From NCBI RefSeq assembly GCF_902806685.2, contig NC_048560.1, positions 7,592,212-7,656,211 on the forward strand: a stretch of 64,000 nucleotides of DNA. The letters are read 5' to 3'. Shown here one piece after another: positions 49,365-61,376 of this stretch. A program made the position numbers and the translations under genes. The notes under the pieces were generated by a model, which ran no database searches, had not been told where the DNA came from, and worked only from the letters and a program-made list of their open reading frames with translations. Within the stretch, counting starts at the first letter, position 1, and each line of letters starts with the position of its first letter. The stretch comes from Maniola hyperantus (taxonomy: Eukaryota; Arthropoda; Insecta; Lepidoptera; Nymphalidae).

Positions 49365-49492
49365 TCTTTTTTATTCGTATAAACTTTTACAAGCACTTAC
49401 GAATAGTCGGATGCATCTACCACTGGTTCGGAATGCCTTTCCTACCGAGAAGAACCAGCAAGAAACTCGGCGGTTGCTCTTTTCAAATATTT
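49365..49492 (-). repeat. Jockey/CR1-like LINE 3' end
   Basis: TTTTTTATTCGTATAAACTT ... CTACCGAGAAGAACCAGCAA, the inverse of 61070-61175. LTR element copy 2 is inserted just beside it. Confidence 0.65.
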
Positions 49493-49501
49493 GATATAGG
49501 T

Positions 49502-50888
49502 TGTAAGGGTGGTAAATTGAGCGGAATGGAAATATACCCGGATACGGAATAATCTACCACCTTACAAAGATTAGAGGAAAATAATAATTTACTTTACTTG
49601 ATCTATCTACCTAGTAAAGAATAGAAGCTAGCCGTCGACTCCCTTGTAATGTATATGAGGTGTTATAAATGAAATTTGCTAGATGTTAGGCAAAATTGTT
49701 TTTAATGTAACTTTTACCGGGGTCGCTTAATACCTAGTGATGGCTAATAATGCTTAGTTATTCTAGCTTAATGCCAAGACTTAATTTAGATACATTAGAA
49801 TGACTTAGGTAGATAGTACATAAGATCTATGTTTTAAATTTAAGATGCCATTGGCATGGAATAGACAATGACACAGTAAAATTCATAAAATTGTTTCAAA
49901 ATAAAAGCTCAGTAGTAAAGACAGGGTTCTTACTGTACACATACACTAAGAAGGTTCACTAAACTGTTCCAGGATACAAACATTTGCTTACTTGTAGGTG
50001 CGAAGACTGCAATGTAGCTGGACGGCATCGGCCAAGATCCAAAACTCAATTTAACTTGATTCTTCACAACCGAAATGTTTCCTTACAAAGATTTTCACCA
50101 AGTCTTATCCATAGAAATTAAGTTGCCAACGTGAATGTGCAAAAGAAATAAATACGAAAACCGAAAACTAAAAACGGAAACGCAAACGGAAACGCAAACG
50201 GAAAACGGAAACCCTATTGAACTCCTGGCCACCAATGGTTTTCAGGAGTCCCCCACAACCCATTATCCTCATTTATTTGGGAAGGTAAAATAACTGGAAC
50301 TGAAAGGGAAAATCATGAAATTAGGATTTTCTCTAACCAAACCGCCATTTTGTCGAATCCACATTACTTGATTTTTCACTCACCATAATTGATGAAACAT
50401 TGAAATACGTTAGGATGATTAAATTTATAACTATTGTATTTTCCCAGGCGAAGCCATGGGCGAAAAAGAGTGAGATTTTCCTGGAACGAAAAAAATTCGT
50501 CTTCACATGTTGACTCCAGAAAAATTCTAAATCTCACCAATCGGTGTTGCCTGACGCAACCCGAGTGTGGCCGCTCTCATTTAGTTTGATCATAAAGCCA
50601 ATTCATTTTTGAATATTTGCGGAACCTAAGGATATATTATAAGAACCGTTTTGTTAATGACTTAACAATAAACAAATGATATTATGGTTTTATTTAATTA
50701 TTTTGTTTTATTTTTACGACAATTGACAACGAAGCAAACGCCATCTATTGTGGCTCGAATGAACTCTGAACATCGACCCACGCGTAGTTCTGCACCTTGA
50801 TGCTAGGTGGCACCAACATACTTTGAACAAAATAGATTTTTATTAAAAGCGAAACGCTAGTTAGTAGTTCAAAATTTACAACGTCACA
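49502..50888 (-). repeat. 3' LTR of copy 2
   Basis: 1387 bp, TGTAAGGGTGG to ACGTCACA. It is shorter than the copy 1 LTR because the stretch between AACCCT and ATTGAACTCC is missing and the purine-rich tandem differs in length. Confidence 0.9.
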
Positions 50889-50902
50889 ATACTTCCCCTC
50901 CT
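50889..50902 (-). other. Polypurine tract of copy 2
   Basis: Identical to copy 1: AGGAGGGGAAGTAT on the minus strand, next to the 3' LTR. Confidence 0.75.
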
Positions 50903-51714
50903 ACGAAAAGGTTCAACAGGTTGAACCACGCTGCCCTCAGCGTCATCCAACAACTACTAACAATTTGCCTGAAACAAACAAACAAAAAAACACAGAAGTT
51001 ACGCGTGAACGCACATCTACTACTAACAAGGAAAATTGTCTAACAAAATAAATATACTGAAAACAGTGTAAGGTTTTATACATTATACTTAACTACACAA
51101 CCCTAACTTCTAAAAAGAATATATACAAAAAAAACTTCATGGTGTCTAAGACACTTGAGTGGAAACATCTTGGCATCATTCTTCAGCTGACTGATAGAAT
51201 GCGTCTAGGCCTACGGTGGTTCACTCTTTTAAACTACCATCTTAATATTTGTTACTCAACAAATACGGAAAATCTGGTTGTGAACGGGTCCATCTGATAT
51301 GGCAACCGTTCTCTATCCCATTCGGAAAAATAAAACCGAATCAAAATCGGAATATGAGAAAAAAAAAAAACGAAATAACTCTCCTAGAAAATAGATCTCG
51401 GAACAGAATCGGAAAAATAACAGAAATGATCCATTATCTAGAAGGAAAACGAAAACAAAACACAAAACCCCCCCCTTTTCGTTATCCCCAAAGTACGATA
51501 TTTGCATTTTTACTTTCTCTACCGGTTGGTCTACCACAAGCATTCCAATCATCACATATTCATCCCTACATACATCCACTACATTCATCTTCAACTGAAC
51601 CATGGTAATGTAACTGTTAACTCAGAACATCACTACACTCATACAAACTCCTAATTGAATATTGATAACTTAAATATTCAAACAGTTTAGACCAAACTAA
51701 GTAATGGCAAATAT

Positions 51715-54700
51715 CTACTTCTTAATATCCTTAATATGCCAAGTGCCTATTGGGTGGTTGTCAGCTACTCTAACTAGTTCATAAACCAAAGGTGACAAAA
51801 CCTTGACAACCCTGCACTTTTCATACTTAGGTGCCAGCTTAGCTGCGAAAAAATTTGTAGCGTCGCTTTGTGGATAGGTCTTTTTCCACACTATGTCCCC
51901 AACAGAATAGCTTGCAGACCTACGCCTTAAGTTGTAATGCGTTGCATACTCTGCATGAGCCTGAAACAAATTTCTCCTAACCTGACCAAATATGTCCTCC
52001 AAAGATCCAAACTTTCCTGCGTATTCCTCCCTTGGAATTCCGGCCTCGTACTCCTTATCCGTGTCCTTATAGAAGGAACCATTTAAAACCGGTTCTCTAG
52101 CGTGGACAAGGAAGAACGGGGAGAATCCAGTGGATTCATTAACCGCACTGTTTATGGCGAACTGGACCTTGTACAGGTTTTCGTCCCAGGACCTGTGGTT
52201 ATCTTTCACAAAAGCGGCTACAGCAGTCATAACAACCTTATTGTACCTCTCAACAAGGTTAACTTGCGGAGTGTACAGTGGTGTGTAGTGTAATTTCGGA
52301 ATATTATAACGCTTAATGAGATTACGGAATTCAGATCCTGTAAATTGGGACCCATTGTCCACAATCACAGTCTCTGGAACACTATGGTTCAAAAATACAA
52401 AATTCTCTAGCGCTTTAACAACAGCGGCACCTGTGGCACGCCGTAACGGAAACAACATTGTATATTTCGAAAAACAACACGTCACCACAAAAAGAAATGT
52501 AAATCCTGATTTAGACCTAGGCAAAGGTCCGACTAAATCAGCCGAAATGACCTGAAAAGGTCTCTCGCAGACTTTAGGCTTCCCTAGCAGACCTGGAGTG
52601 GCTGATGTCGTGTGTTTATACGCAGAGCAAGTATCACAATTCTTAACGTACTCAACCACGTCCTTATACATACCACGCCAAAAATATCTGAGGGATAATC
52701 TGCGATGAGTTTTGAACACACCAAAATGACCTGCAGTTGCATCTGCATGGTTTTGTTGCATAATTCTAAGGATGTCGTTCTTGTGGACTACCTCTTTCCA
52801 GTCGAACTCACTGAGAAGCTGGTATTTACATTTACTGTAACGATATAGTTTATCGTTCAAAATACTAAAATTCGGAAAATTTGCTGGATTGATTTTACAG
52901 CCATTAAATGTTTTGTCATACCAGTCATCTACCAAAACTTGTTGACTAGAGTTATCATTACGATCACCAACTACATCTACGTGTATGAGTCTCGACAAGG
53001 TATCCGGAACTACATTATCACAACCCTTCCTATGTTCGATAACAAAATTATACTGTGATAATCTACAACCCCATCTGGCGAGTCGTCCTGAGGGATTTTC
53101 TAAATTTAAGAACCACTTTAGGGATGCATGGTCTGTGATAATTGTGACTGGCTTGGAACCAAAATAAGCCTGAAATTTCTCCACTGCAAAAATCACAGCT
53201 AGAGCCTCGCGTTCCGTCGCGCTGTAATTCCTTTCGTTTTTATTTAGGCTCCTACTGACATACGCAATGGGATGATCGCAACCATCGGTTTCTTGCGTCA
53301 GCATACCGCCAACACCATATGCAGAAGCATCACAATGTATTTTGAATGGTTTTTCAAAATTCGGTACCGCAAGAACAGGTGCGGTTACCAACGCATTCTT
53401 CAATGTATTAAATGCTACCTCTGCCTGTTCGCTCCACTCAAATTTAGGTGCGTTCTTTCCTTTACTCGTTAGTCTATTGAGTGGTGCAGCGATGGTTGAA
53501 AAATTCCTAATAAAGCGCCTGTACCAAGAACAAGTGCCTAGGAAAATCTTTACCTCCTGTGCAGTTTTTGGGGTCGGAAAGTTCAAAACTGCGGCAACTT
53601 TTCCAGGATCTGTGCGTAAACCAAATTCATCCACTATATACCCTAAATATTTCAAAGAGTTTCGAAAAAAAATTACATTTATCAAAATTTATGGATAGTT
53701 GAGCCATTTTTAGTTTATCCAGAACTCTGTTTAATAAAATTAAATGGGTTTCAAAATCAGCAGAACAAATAACAATATCATCTATATAACAAAATACTAT
53801 TCCATTTTCAATATCACTACAAAAATTTTGATTAAATAACTGGTCCATTAACCTCTGCTGTCGTGCTGGTGCACCGCATAGGCCAAACGGCATGACTTTA
53901 AATTTGAATAACCCTCTACCAGGAACTGTAAAACTGGTTTTTTCCTGAGAGTCGTTAGCTAACGGAATTTGCCAGAAACTTGAACTTAAATCAATCGATG
54001 ATAAAAACCTTGCCTCTTTCAAGCTATCTAGAATTTGTGGAATGTAAGGTATTGAGTATGAATCCCCCTTTGTCACTGAATTTAATTTCCTGCAATCTAG
54101 GCAAAATCTCCAGTCTCCATTTGCCTTTTTCACTAAAATTGCTGGGTTATTCCAAGGGCTTTCACTCGGAGTAACTACGTCCATTTCCAGCATCCTATCT
54201 AACTCTTTACTTAAAGCTTCCTTCTTTTCGGGAGAAAGTGGATATTGTTTTATTTTTATTGGCAAGGCATCACCGGTGTCAATAACATGTTCAATTAATT
54301 TTGTTCTACCCAATCCAATTTTCGCTGAAGAAATATCTAAAAATTTATTTACTACAGATTGGGCTAATTCTTTCTGTTGAGATGATAAGTTTTCAAAAGA
54401 AGTGATGGTATGAATTTGTTCATTATCAATCGCACAAATATTGTAAAATTGAGAAGGTGCCTTAATTAATTCTAAATAATTATCAAAAATGCCAGGGGCT
54501 AACTGAAATGTTTTCCAAAAGTCACAGCCAAAAATAACATCCGCTATTATAGAGGGTACTACAAAAAATTTTATTATGTGAGTTACGGAATTATAAGTAA
54601 TCGGAATAAACATATAACCCATGCAATCAAGTTTGTCTCCATTTGCCACTGAAAATGTGGTATCAATACTGCTATGCAGTTTATAACCGAATCTCAAAAA

Positions 54701-54900
54701 ACCTTGTGCGCCTGGTTACCCAAAATTGACGCGCAAGCACCGGAATCTAGTAAACCTGTAATCTCAAAACCGTCAACAAAAACCTTTAAATGTGGCCTAA
54801 AGTCTCGTTTATCCACTGAATACAGAACTGTGTCAGGTAAAAGGGATGTTTTGTTGTTAATGACCAAGTTCTTTACTTGTGTCTCTGCACAGTTCTTACT
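51715..54900 (-). pseudogene. pol: Pol of LTR element copy 2 (two frame breaks)
   Basis: The protease end and RT catalytic core lie in a frame at 53627-54697 with YIDD intact. RNase H and integrase lie in another frame at 51715-53685 with their D,D,E residues intact. The break at about 53665-53672 is an extra base in the A-run of CGAAAAAAAATTAC compared with copy 1. A second break, one base fewer in the A-run near 54695, separates the protease active-site segment, which here is read in the gag frame (54694-54890). There is also one in-frame extra codon near 54477. All other differences from copy 1 are few. Either the copy is a young pseudogene or the consensus has homopolymer errors. Confidence 0.88.
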
Positions 54901-56173
54901 AATTAGTTTTTTTGAATTTTTGTCCGGAGCGGGTTTACTAATCGCCTTTTTACTACAACTTGGACATGTCTTTACTGTAAAGTTCTGACGTCCACACGAA
55001 AAACATCTAATAAATTTCGGAACTGTCCTGCAAAATTTAAAGGAATGGTTACCCTTGCCGCACTTGTAACATAGTTGTTTATTTGTTTTCGTAAATTTAG
55101 TGCCTTTACTTGTATCAACCTTAGGTGCAGGTGTGACTGAAAGTGTGTTTATCTGTTTTGTCACTTGTTTGTAAGCAAACTCTGAACTTAAAGTTGCCTT
55201 ACTGTTAGTAGGCTCAGAAAATAAGGCGGAACGCTGCCTCGCAGCCTCTAGTTTGCGACACTTTTCCTTCAACATTGCGACAGACTTAATGTCAACAAGA
55301 GCTAATTGTTCTGAGTAAAAAGGGCGAATATTATGTAATAAAATTTGTAACTTTTGTTCTTCGGAAAGTGGTGTTGACAACCTTGAAAACATGCAAAACA
55401 TTATAGCGAAATAGATAGACACAGGTTCTTCAGAGCCTTGTGTTCTTGCTCGAATTTCACCTAGCAACCTGTAGTCATAATCTACTGCATCAAATTCCTC
55501 TAAAAATAAAGTTCTCAATTCTGACCAAGACGAAACTTGACATTTGTTGCCTCTGTACCATAACAATGCTCGGCCTGTAAAAAGATGAAATGCAGAAACA
55601 AATAATTTTCCATCTGAAACGCCATAAGATCTTTTATATTCCTCAACGCGTTCGATGAAACTGCGCGGATCACCCTGTCCGTTGAAATTTAACTTCCACT
55701 TGGCAACATTTTTATCACCAGTGCAGTCAACGGCGGTACTCTCGGAATCCAGTGATTCGTCGTGAGACGACTCATTGTCAGCATCTAATCTGGAAATCAA
55801 ACTCTGCAACTTTGTATGTAATTCACTCTTCCTACTTATTAAGCTGAGTTCGGAACACTGTATTCTCAAAATTCTAAAGTACAAATGTGAAGCTAAAGCT
55901 TTAGACCTACAGAGGGGCATGTCTATCTTTAGTGTCAGAACACTTTTTTAATAAATCTTCTAAGTCTTGAAGTTTTTTAGTAATAACCCCTAACTCACTT
56001 TCAGAAGTGAAATCCGTCTCTAAAATTGATTCAGAAGGAATTTCCTGAATTAATTGTTTTAACTGTTTCTTTAAACCTAGCACTGTAGGTGCTGGAGTTT
56101 CGGAACGAATGGATACCTCATAACACAATTCGTCCTTCAAAAGTGAATGAAACTGGGCAAAAGTCTGTTCCAT
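54694..56173 (-). pseudogene. gag: Gag of LTR element copy 2, fused to protease and frameshifted
   Basis: The first 88 residues (56173-55907) and the remainder (55920-54694) are in different frames because the run at 55913-55916 has four G where copy 1 has three. The zinc knuckle and the Phe-bearing second motif are as in copy 1. At the end of gag the slippery run has seven A in place of six (near 54907), which removes the gag stop and joins gag to the protease frame without slipping. The joined frame then ends at the next indel near 54695. Confidence 0.88.
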
Positions 56174-57328
56174 TGTGTTAAGTCAAAACACATTTAACAA
56201 AATATCGAGCTTGTGTAACTGTCTATGTTTAGCCTTATACAAATTGGTTAAACACAAACACAAAGAAGTTATTTAAACTATTAAATATACACAAGCAAAA
56301 TACACAACAAAAACAATATTCTTAGTCTATCCTAACCTATTTTATCAATTATGTTCCTATTCCAAAATATTGTTAATAATACAAGCACATATTATTACTA
56401 TAGTAAACAAAATATAACAAAATAAAACTTCCCAAAATTGAATAACTGATTGTAAGGTGCAGTATCACCTTTATGAGTACACAGTGTGTTACAACCTTTA
56501 CAATTACAAAAGTAAACAGGCACAAAGTTGCAATGAACTCTGACTAGCATATTATCTTTCAAAAAAAACAAAGAGATTGTGCAATGGTTTGATGGCTGTT
56601 TACTTTACACTTTTAACACATAACCTAAAATACACCAAAATCTGTTTCTAAATGTCACTTTAACTACCAGCATGCAATTAAACTTAACATGTTTTGTGTG
56701 TGAAGTAGCTTTTATCATACCTTAACACAGCTCTAAAACAAAATTTCAACAAATATGAGTATCAAGTCACTGAAAAAAAAATTGTTGCATAACTTCATAC
56801 TTGAACTTAATGTAATCTCTGAATATAGTTTATATATTTTAGTTTCACAAGTTGTAACTCTTAGTAATTTATAAATGTATGTGTGTAACTAGTTAACAGG
56901 CACTAGCGTTTCAAAACTTAATTATACTAAGTTACCGGAATTTTCAAACATAAGATGTACTTACTATTGAAAGCAATACCCAACACAACTCAGTTAGCAA
57001 TGTTATATTACTAAACTGAAGGCAAACATTCACTTATACCACCTCCAAGGTAAGTCGATAACATAATTAAACGGCATAAGCACCATTTATAAAGTGTTGA
57101 TTAAGTAAGAAAAAAAAATGTTGGACTATACTCAGAAAATTACTTAAACTATCAAACAAAATTTCTAACTATTAGTTCTTATTTAGTTAGTTAACCCTAA
57201 AAACAGCTTAGTGCTCTTTGCAATGTGTCACTACTTAGAAAATTGTACAATCAGCGGAGTACATTTCATAAAATTCACAAAAATTTCTCAAAATATACTG
57301 AAATAACTATATAAAAAAAAACGTTCGG
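56174..57328 (-). other. 5' leader of copy 2
   Basis: Aligns with 31128-32280 but carries many one-base insertions and deletions, mostly in A/T runs, at a density higher than in the rest of the element. Confidence 0.6.
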
Positions 57329-57347
57329 GCCCCACCGTTGGGCGCCA
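57329..57347 (-). other. Primer-binding site of copy 2 (tRNA-Lys type)
   Basis: On the minus strand TGGCGCCCAACGGTGGGGC, two bases from the LTR. Apart from one extra G it matches the 18 nt complementary to a tRNA-Lys(CUU)-type 3' end as I remember it. Confidence 0.75.
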
Positions 57348-57349
57348 TT

Positions 57350-58252
57350 TGTAAGGGTGGTAATTGAGCGGAATGGAAATATACCCGGATACGGAATAAT
57401 CTACCACCTTACAAAGATTAGAGGAAAATAATAATTACTTTACTTGATCTATCTACCTAGTAAAGAATAGAAGCTAGCCGTCGACTCCTGTAATGTATAT
57501 GAGGTGTTATAAATGAAATTTGCTAGATGTTAGGCAAAATTGTTTTTAATGTAACTTTTACCGGGGTCGCTTAATACATAGTGATGGGCTAATAATGCTT
57601 AGTTATTCTAGCTTAATGCCAAGACATTAATTAGATACATTAGAATGCCTTAGGTAGATAGTACATAAGATCTATGTTTTAAATTTAAGATGCCATTGGC
57701 ATGGAATAGACAATGACACAGTAAAATTCATAAAATTGTTTCAAAATAAAGCTCAGTAGTAAAGACAGGGTTCTTACTGTACACATACACTAAGAAGGTT
57801 CACTAAACTGTTCCAGGATACAACATTTGCTTACTTGTAGGTGCGAAGACTGCAATGTAGCTGGACGGCATCGGCCAAGATCCAAAACTCAATTTAACTT
57901 GATTCTTCACAACCGAAATGTTTCCTTACAAAGATTTCACCAAGTCTTATCCATAGAAATTAAGTTGGCCAACGTGAATGTGCAAAAGAAATAAATACGA
58001 AAACCGAAAAACTAAAACGGAACGCAAACGGAAACGCAAAACGAAAACGGAAACCCTATTGAACTCCTGGCCACCAATGGTTTTCAGAGTCCCCCACAAC
58101 CCATTATCCTCATTTATTTGGGAAGGTAAAATAACTGGAAACTGAAAGGGAAAAAATGAAATTAGGATTTTCTCTACCAAACCGCCATTTGTCGAATCCA
58201 CATTACTTGATTTTCCTCACCATAATTGATGAAACATTGAAATACGTTAGGA
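57350..58252 (-). repeat. 5' LTR of copy 2, cut by the gap
   Basis: 903 bp are present. By alignment with the partner LTRs about 470 bp more should lie in the gap. It has frequent one-base indels relative to the left LTR. Confidence 0.85.
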
Positions 58253-58752
58253 NNNNNNNNNNNNNNNNNNNNNNNNNNNNNNNNNNNNNNNNNNNNNNNN
58301 NNNNNNNNNNNNNNNNNNNNNNNNNNNNNNNNNNNNNNNNNNNNNNNNNNNNNNNNNNNNNNNNNNNNNNNNNNNNNNNNNNNNNNNNNNNNNNNNNNNN
58401 NNNNNNNNNNNNNNNNNNNNNNNNNNNNNNNNNNNNNNNNNNNNNNNNNNNNNNNNNNNNNNNNNNNNNNNNNNNNNNNNNNNNNNNNNNNNNNNNNNNN
58501 NNNNNNNNNNNNNNNNNNNNNNNNNNNNNNNNNNNNNNNNNNNNNNNNNNNNNNNNNNNNNNNNNNNNNNNNNNNNNNNNNNNNNNNNNNNNNNNNNNNN
58601 NNNNNNNNNNNNNNNNNNNNNNNNNNNNNNNNNNNNNNNNNNNNNNNNNNNNNNNNNNNNNNNNNNNNNNNNNNNNNNNNNNNNNNNNNNNNNNNNNNNN
58701 NNNNNNNNNNNNNNNNNNNNNNNNNNNNNNNNNNNNNNNNNNNNNNNNNNNN
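58253..58752. other. Assembly gap, 500 N
   Basis: Exactly 500 N, so probably a default-length gap of unknown true size. It replaces the end of the 5' LTR of copy 2 and the right target duplication. Confidence 0.95.
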
Positions 58753-58892
58753 GAATCGAATTTTCAAACATCCTTTCTTACCTGACGTCTACGTTATAAT
58801 AGCTCTATCTGCATGCCATATTTCAGCCCGATCCGTCATGTAGTTTGAGCCTCAGAGTGCATTGGTATAATATAAGATTTGAACTGTGCGAC
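58753..58892 (-). repeat. Helitron-like family A variant, fragment
   Basis: TCGAATTTTCAAACATCCTT ... CATATTTCAGCCCGATCCGT ... AAGATTTGAACTGTGCG. Similar to 49202-49341 but clearly diverged. Confidence 0.6.
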
Positions 58893-59448
58893 TAATTAAT
58901 TAAACATTTTTTTGTAGTTAAATATGTTTAGCAACATCTTTGAATTCTTTAACCACCACACAACTTAAACACAGTAATTATTGAAAATTCTCAATCTAAT
59001 TAGCTTCTCATAATATTATAACACTTTTCCCAAAGACAAAATCCATAACAATGACAAAAAAATGTTCAATATGTTCCTATATCCCATTTTAACCCCATTT
59101 TTTGTTCCAACAGGAAATAAACAATGATATATCGAAACATAACCGGGTATTTTAAACCGATTATCCCAACATTGACCTATATTAATCCGGGTATATCCGG
59201 ATATCAACCGTTACCCGTGTCCACTCCAATTAAAAACTGGATTGTTGTTATTTAAAACTACGGTGGATTCGTTTTGTCTCTGTTAACTTTAAAAATTGAG
59301 TATTTATTGTGAGGCCATGCAGTAAGCGCACAAAAAAAATACATTTTTTCTGCTTTAACTGAATGCCAGAGATAGTAGAATACCTGTAGTATATTAACAG
59401 TAAAGTATAATATTGAAAACATATTTTTTAGTGGTAAAAAGTTACATT
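58893..59448. other. Unassigned DNA
   Basis: No exon or repeat family is recognised. ACCGGGTATTTTAAACCGAT and ATCCGGGTATATCCGGATATC (59142-59205) contain repeated CCGG-centred motifs of unknown meaning. Confidence 0.4.
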
Positions 59449-59575
59449 TTTTTTTTAGATACAAGTTAGCCCTTGACTGCAATCTCACCTGGTGATAAGT
59501 GATGATGCAGTCTAAGATGGTAGCGGGCAAACCTGGAAGGGGTATGGCAGTTTTTACTAAACCCATACCCCTTTA
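59449..59575 (-). repeat. SINE-1 3' half, reversed
   Basis: AGATACAAGTTAGCCCTTGA ... GGGTATGGCAGTTTTTACTA ... CCCATACCCCTTT. Confidence 0.65.
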
Positions 59576-59599
59576 GATTAGTTAAAGAAGATTAGTTAA

Positions 59600-59700
59600 A
59601 GACCTAAATAGTGATATAAGCTACTTTTCGTTCCGGAAAATCAAATAATTAAATTAAAAAAACCCAAATCCAGGCGGACTAAGTCGCGACATCATCTATT
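59600..59700 (+). mobile_element. Helitron-like family B, degraded 3' part
   Basis: TAAAGACCTAAATAGTGATATAAGC ... GGCGGACTAAGTCGCGACATCATCTA; the terminal G of CTAG is lost. Confidence 0.5.
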
Positions 59701-59701
59701 A

Positions 59702-60137
59702 GAATAAAAACCGGCCAAGTGCGAGTCAGGCTCGCGCACCGAGGGTTCCGTACTACAGTCGTATTTTTTCGACATTTTGCACGATAACTCAAAATATATG
59801 ATGCATAAAAATAAGTAAAAAACAGTTTTAGAATGCACAGGTTTAATACCTTTCATATGATACCACACATGATATAGTTATCTTACTTCGAAAATTGAAA
59901 ATACTAATTATTAGTTCATGACCACAATTTAATTTTTTTTGTGTGATCTTACCCTAAATTCACGGTTTTCAGATTTTTCCCCAAATGTCAGCTATAAGAT
60001 AACTATATCAAGTATCTGCCAAATTTCATAATTCTATTTTAACGGGAAGTACCCTGTAGGTTTCTTGACAGACAGACGGACAGACAACAAAGTGATCCTA
60101 TAAGGGTTCCGTTTTTCCTTTTGAGGTACGGAACCTT
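59702..60137 (+). repeat. Repeat family R, full-length
   Basis: AAAAACCGGCCAAGTGCGAG ... GAGGGTTCCGTACTACAG ... GAGGTACGGAACCTTAAAA. Confidence 0.7.
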
Positions 60138-60395
60138 AAAAAAGGGAATCAAAGATTGTGTTATCACCAAAAAAGCGCAAAACTAGGTAAATAAAAGTAA
60201 AAGCCTACCTATAATTTTCGGATGAAAGGAAAGTCACAAATTGTATCAAACCAATCCAAACACATTAAGCTAAGTGTACATCGCCTAATTCGCTCGAGAT
60301 AAAGTTATACGGCCAATGAAATAGCGTTTAGCGGTGGTCTCTCCGTCACGCCCTTCCTATACAAACGTAGCTTAGTTCACATTTTATAATAAACA
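60138..60395. other. Unassigned DNA
   Basis: Nothing is recognised. Confidence 0.35.
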
Positions 60396-60398
60396 AAC

Positions 60399-60650
60399 TA
60401 GCTGACGCCTGCAACTTTCGTACGCGTGGGTTTAAGTTTTTGAAAATCCCGTGGGAACTCTTTGCTTTTCCGGGATAAAAAGTAGCCTATGTCACTCTCC
60501 AGGTCTTAAACTATACCCATCTAAAAAATCACGTCGCTCCCTTGCTCCGTTGCGACGTGATTGAAAGACAAACTAACAAATCAACAAACCAATAAAAAAG
60601 TTTAAAAAAAGTAATATTACGCCAACGAAGTCACGGGCATGAGCTAGTAA
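60399..60650. mobile_element. Foldback Helitron-like family B pair
   Basis: Starts CTAGCTGACGCCTGCAACTT (reverse 3' end) and ends CGAAGTCACGGGCATGAGCTAG (sense 3' end). The right part is only about 40 bp. It is a second example of the arrangement at 42724-43014. Confidence 0.6.
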
Positions 60651-60676
60651 ATTATAATAACCATTATTATTAAAAA

Positions 60677-61190
60677 ATGAGAGCCAAACCACCTACAGTG
60701 ACAATCTATCTTGGCGCGTGGCGAAAATCGGAACTAACATTGCCGTTATGTTTCTCTTTGTTCTTGTTTGCATATTCTAAGCCTTTGTTCTCCAACAGCG
60801 CCCCCCTGTCAATGTCATTCAAATTTACCTTATTAATTACCTTTTATAATAAAATCCCGCAAACTATTTTGGACTTACCTTTGCACAAGTTTAAAAATTC
60901 TATTAAAAATATGCTCCTGAAAAAAAAGCATATTACACAATTGAAGATTATCTAAATGATAAAAGAGCGTGGATTTGACCTGCAGCTCGTTCCGGCAACG
61001 CACAAGACTGCAAATACTATTTTATACATGGCATCATCTTGTACCTATATCAAATATTTGAAAAGAGCAACCGCCGAGTTTCTTGCTGGTTCTTCTCGGC
61101 AGGAAAGGCATTCCGAACCAGTGGTAGATGCATCCGACTATTCGTAAGTACTTGTAAAAGTTTATACGAATAAAAAAGATTTTCATTTTC
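60677..61190 (+). pseudogene. Jockey/CR1-like LINE, C-terminus and 3' end
   Basis: The frame 60677-60955 ends with YNKIPQTILDLPLHKFKNSI and a Lys-rich stretch. The last block continues in another frame (ENYLNDKRAW-like) through a one-base change in the A-run at 60920-60927. This NxxP...LPxxxFK pattern is the usual end of the RT-bearing ORF2 in Jockey/CR1-like LINEs. The 3' UTR (CCGCCGAGTTTCTTGCTGGT ... CGAACCAGTGGTAGATGCAT) and the TTTTCATTTTCATTTTCATT tail follow. No RT core, so it is a dead 5'-truncated copy. The same tail is reversed at 87-236 and 49365-49492. Confidence 0.65.
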
Positions 61191-61263
61191 ATTTTCATTC
61201 AAGTGCTAAGAGAGTCTTGTCGCACTGTATGTATGGAGCGCACCACGAATGAACCCCTCTTAA

Positions 61264-61350
61264 GCAGTTTCCCGTAAAATTCTATTTTCCAGAATCAACA
61301 AGATAATTCTCTGATAACAGGATCGCGGTTTTCTGGGAATAAAATCTCGA
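61264..61350 (+). repeat. Local direct duplication, unit 1 (0.73-kb spacing)
   Basis: CGTAAAATTCTATTTTCCAG with AATCAACAAGATAATTCT, repeated at 61993-62085 with substitutions. Confidence 0.6.
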
Positions 61351-61376
61351 AGAGTTATTTCTGCGCGTTTCAAATC

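Larger units (their letters stand above)
49502..58252 (-). mobile_element. Ty3/Gypsy-type LTR retrotransposon, copy 2 (frame-broken, 5' LTR cut by gap)
   Basis: This is the same family and orientation as copy 1: 3' LTR 49502-50888, PPT, pol, gag, leader, PBS and 5' LTR from 57350 into the gap. Both LTRs share diagnostic bases (GAGCGGAATGG, GACTGCAATGTAGC) and an 84-bp class deletion absent from copy 1, so they belong to one insertion of a different sub-lineage. The coding region is broken by four single-base indels, all in homopolymer runs (near 55914, 54907, 54695 and 53668). As written in the assembly it cannot make full-length Gag-Pol. The sequence AGGT precedes the left LTR; the right flank is hidden by the gap. 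Confidence 0.9.

Noticed and set aside
58156..58785. Open frames spanning the N gap
   Set aside because: They consist almost only of N and have no meaning.
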